NCBI GenBank assembly: GCA_049318625.1
Contig: JBMOGA010000041.1
Location: forward strand, 1-33,619
Reading direction: 5' to 3'
Source of the DNA: JBMOGA01 sp049318625
GTDB lineage: Bacteria > Pseudomonadota > Alphaproteobacteria > Rhizobiales > Hyphomicrobiaceae
Length of the DNA stretch: 33,619 bases
The notes beneath the pieces are model-generated. The model was not told the origin of the DNA and searched no databases. It was given only the letters and a program-made list of their open reading frames with translations. The first letter of the stretch is position 1. Every line of letters begins with the position of its first letter. Below, piece by piece: positions 31,688-33,619 of the stretch. The translations under genes and the position numbers were made by a program.

Positions 31688-33214
31688 ATGGGGCAGCGTT
31701 ACGAGGTCGACGTCGTCGTGATCGGAGGAGGCGGCAGCGGGCTTGCGGCCGCGGTCGAGGCCGCAAGCCTCGGGCGCTCCGTCGTGCTGATCGAGAAGAA
31801 CGAGCGGCTCGGCGGAACGACCGCGCGCTCGATCGGCTCGGTGACGGCCTCCAACACGCCGCATCAGCTGCGCCGGGGCATCAAGGACAGTCCCGATCAC
31901 CATTACGAGGATCTCGCGAAATTCAACGCGGCCCTCGGACTGGCCGACAACGACAAGCTCAGCCGCATGCTGGTCGACAACGTGCCGGAGACGTTCCGGT
32001 GGCTGATGGGCATGGGCATCGAGTTCTACGGGCCGATGATCGAGCATCCCCACCGCAAGCCGCGGATGCACAACGTTCTGCCGAACTCGCGGGCCTACAT
32101 CTACCACCTGGAGCGGCGGGCGCGGTCGCTCGGCGTCGAGATCCGCACCGGCGTGCGGGCGCGCGATCTGATCCGCGGCGCCCGCGGCGTCAGCGGCGTG
32201 CTGTGCGACACGGCGGCGGGGCCCTGCGAGTTCCACGCGCGCGGCGGGGTCGTGCTGTGCACCGGGGATTACAGCGGCAGCGCAGAAATGCGCGAGCAGT
32301 ATGTGTCTCCGGCGGTCGGCAAGGTCGAGCCGATCAATCCGACCAACACCGGCGACGGGCACCGCATGGTGCTGGCGCTCGGCGGGCGCATCCTCAACCC
32401 GCACGTGCATCTGGCCGGCATCCGCTTCCAGCCGCCGGCCTCCTCGTGGGTGGCGGCGCTGCCGCCCTACCCGTGGTTCACGCGCGCGATGCGACTTGCG
32501 CTCGAAAATCTTCCGGGCTGGCTGCTGCGGCCGTTCATTCTGAGCTTCCTCACCACGGTGCTGGTTCCGACGCCGAAGCTGTTCAAGAACGGCGCGCTGC
32601 TGGTCAACGGCGACGGCCAGCGCTTCACCGACGAACTCGAGGATCTGGCGGCACCGCTGTCGCGCCAGCCGGACCGCAAGGGCTACATCCTGCTCGACGG
32701 GCATCTGGCGGAGAAGTTCTCGGGATGGCCCTACTACGTCTCGACGGCGCCCGGCGTGGCCTATGCCTACATCGACGACTACCGGCGCAGCCGCCGTGAC
32801 GTGTTCCACCAGGGCGCGACGGTGGGCGATCTCGCCCGCAGCATCGGCGCGAAGCCGGAGACACTCGCCCGCACGATCGCGGCGCACCGCGAGGAGAATG
32901 CCGATCAGCCGGCGGTGACCAACCGGCTGACCCGGGCGCCGTTCGACCACGGGCCCTACGTGGCGCTGGGGCCGGTGCGGTACTGGATCAATTTCACCGA
33001 TGGCGGCGTCGCGGTGAACGAGCGGCTCGAAGTGGTGGGTGGCGACGACCGGCCGCTCGGCGGGTTGTATGCGGCCGGCTTCATCGGCATGGGCGGCATC
33101 CTGCTCGAAGGACACGGCCACCATCTCGGCTGGGCCTTCACCTCGGGGCGGCTGGCCGGCCGCCACGCCGCCTATGCGGCGGTGTCGGAGGATCTGCCGG
33201 AACCGACGACATGA
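31688..33214 (+). CDS. FAD_binding_2 flavoprotein, copy 2
   Basis: The 508-residue flavoprotein has VVVIGGGGSGLAAAVEA (GxGxxG-type motif at 13-18), RMHNVLPNSRAYIYHL, STAPGVAYAYIDDYRRSRRD and C-terminal GGILLEGHGHHLGWAFTSG. It belongs to the fumarate reductase/ketosteroid dehydrogenase-like group and is a paralogue of the gene at 29685, with TctB between the two. It retains the full segment TIAAHREENADQPAVTNRL that copy 1 lacks. Start ATG 31688 has GGGAG upstream at rather long spacing. The two copies may be partners in a heteromer or act on successive intermediates. Confidence 0.9.
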   Translation: MGQRYEVDVVVIGGGGSGLAAAVEAASLGRSVVLIEKNERLGGTTARSIGSVTASNTPHQLRRGIKDSPDHHYEDLAKFNAALGLADNDKLSRMLVDNVPETFRWLMGMGIEFYGPMIEHPHRKPRMHNVLPNSRAYIYHLERRARSLGVEIRTGVRARDLIRGARGVSGVLCDTAAGPCEFHARGGVVLCTGDYSGSAEMREQYVSPAVGKVEPINPTNTGDGHRMVLALGGRILNPHVHLAGIRFQPPASSWVAALPPYPWFTRAMRLALENLPGWLLRPFILSFLTTVLVPTPKLFKNGALLVNGDGQRFTDELEDLAAPLSRQPDRKGYILLDGHLAEKFSGWPYYVSTAPGVAYAYIDDYRRSRRDVFHQGATVGDLARSIGAKPETLARTIAAHREENADQPAVTNRLTRAPFDHGPYVALGPVRYWINFTDGGVAVNERLEVVGGDDRPLGGLYAAGFIGMGGILLEGHGHHLGWAFTSGRLAGRHAAYAAVSEDLPEPTT

Positions 33215-33230
33215 AACGGAGACAGGAGCG

Positions 33231-33452
33231 ATGAACGAGTATCCGATGGTCGCGCTGATCGTGCGCCATGGTCGCGCGATGACGTGGGCAGCCACGGCCT
33301 TGGCGCCGATCGCCAGTCTCGTGCTGATGGCCTACGGCTGGCCGTGGCCGGTGCTGGCCGGCGGGATCGCGGCCGGCGCCGTGCTCTACGTGGTGGTTGC
33401 GAGTTACGTCGAGTTGATCCGCATCGTGTGGGATACGCTGGTCCCGAAGTGA
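33231..33452 (+). CDS. small two-helix membrane protein of unknown function
   Basis: The 73-residue protein has two hydrophobic segments (about residues 18-36 and 40-62) and a short Arg/His N-terminus. Start ATG 33231 follows AGGAG at 33224-33228, and it lies 16 nt after the flavoprotein stop, so it is co-transcribed with it. A probable terminator follows. No family is recognised. Position suggests a small accessory subunit of the flavoprotein or transporter, but this is inference only. Confidence 0.65.
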   Translation: MNEYPMVALIVRHGRAMTWAATALAPIASLVLMAYGWPWPVLAGGIAAGAVLYVVVASYVELIRIVWDTLVPK

Positions 33453-33461
33453 CGGATCGGG

Positions 33462-33510
33462 TGCTTCCGGTCTCGACCCGATCGGTTCGATGGCCCGGAA
33501 GCATTCTTTT
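33462..33510 (+). terminator. probable rho-independent terminator
   Basis: TGCTTCCGG (33462-33470) and CCGGAAGCA (33495-33503) form a perfect 9-bp stem with a 24-nt loop, followed by TTCTTTT. It starts 10 nt after the small membrane protein stop and closes the FAD-TctB-FAD operon. The loop is long for a strong terminator. Confidence 0.55.
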
Positions 33511-33619
33511 ATGTTTCAGGGACTGACTCATGCTCTCGGTCGAAGCGTTCCGCTTCCACCTCGACCGATCAGACCCTAGCAGGTTGTTGAACTTGGGTCT
33601 TCGGTAGCCCCGTATCCTC

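Noticed and set aside
33211..33234. Seven-codon minigene MKRRQER between the flavoprotein and the small membrane protein
   Set aside because: It overlaps both neighbours by ATGA and could be a coupling leader, but the ribosome site inside it explains the pattern more simply.
33530..33604. 25-codon open frame at the right edge
   Set aside because: It lies after a terminator, has no ribosome site and coincides with an inverted repeat, so it is more likely non-coding.
1..33619. CRISPR arrays, defence systems or phage genes
   Set aside because: No regularly spaced repeats, cas-like, nuclease-effector or structural phage proteins were seen; content is transport and catabolism.

Overview
The window is GC-rich DNA with tightly packed genes, many ATGA/GTGA start-stop overlaps and purine-rich ribosome binding sites. 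Gene content (TAXI-type TRAP and tripartite tricarboxylate transporters, spermidine/putrescine-type ABC importer, FCD-type GntR regulator, many DAO-type flavoenzymes) fits an aerobic heterotrophic alphaproteobacterium, perhaps Rhodospirillales or Hyphomicrobiales. That placement is inferred from gene types, not from a marker gene. The only housekeeping element is one tRNA-Ser(UGA). The rest looks like a catabolic and uptake region for nitrogen-containing organic acids, amides or amines.

Layout. 1-1529: a membrane-anchored SOUL haem-binding protein, then a small secreted protein of unknown family. 1701-5399: an operon of MFS transporter, amidase and Asp/Glu/hydantoin-racemase-like protein (minus), divergent from a transthyretin-like 5-hydroxyisourate hydrolase homologue. 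5441-9338: a PotABCD-type ABC importer (minus). 9453-13772: divergent GntR regulator, second amidase, cupin and acyl-CoA ligase (plus). 13776-15848: a hotdog protein resembling 3-aminobutyryl-CoA/beta-alanyl-CoA ammonia lyase, an FAD oxidoreductase and a truncated D-amino-acid dehydrogenase remnant (minus). 16103-19298: TAXI TRAP binding protein and fused permease (plus). 19308-22453: a second FAD oxidoreductase and an orphan family-5 oligopeptide-type binding protein (minus). 22850-23494: a paralogue of the secreted protein near the left end; 23645-23734: tRNA-Ser. 24025-26206: a two-gene unit (ferredoxin-fold-like protein plus degenerate amidohydrolase) convergent with a glutathione transferase. 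26268-33452: a tripartite tricarboxylate transporter split over two divergent units, TctC/TctA with an EthD-like protein (minus) and TctB between two paralogous FAD_binding_2 flavoproteins (plus), closed by a small membrane protein and a probable terminator.

How the parts may fit. Each transporter sits beside an oxidative or hydrolytic enzyme: amidases, amine/amino-acid-type flavoenzymes, and a CoA ligase with a predicted beta-amino-acyl-CoA ammonia lyase. The most coherent hypothesis concerns 5.4-15.5 kb: a GntR-controlled route that imports an amide or amine, hydrolyses or oxidises it, activates the product as a CoA thioester and removes ammonia. Two inverted copies of an 11-bp operator-like motif lie between the regulator and the importer operon. 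All four transporter binding-protein genes are followed within 7-18 nt of the stop codon by a perfect 9-11 bp stem-loop.

Several enzymes lack residues their families normally use (hydrolase Arg, racemase Cys pair, amidohydrolase HxH), suggesting repurposed chemistry or ligand binding. Bases 1-239 and the end after about 33510 hold no gene that I can support.
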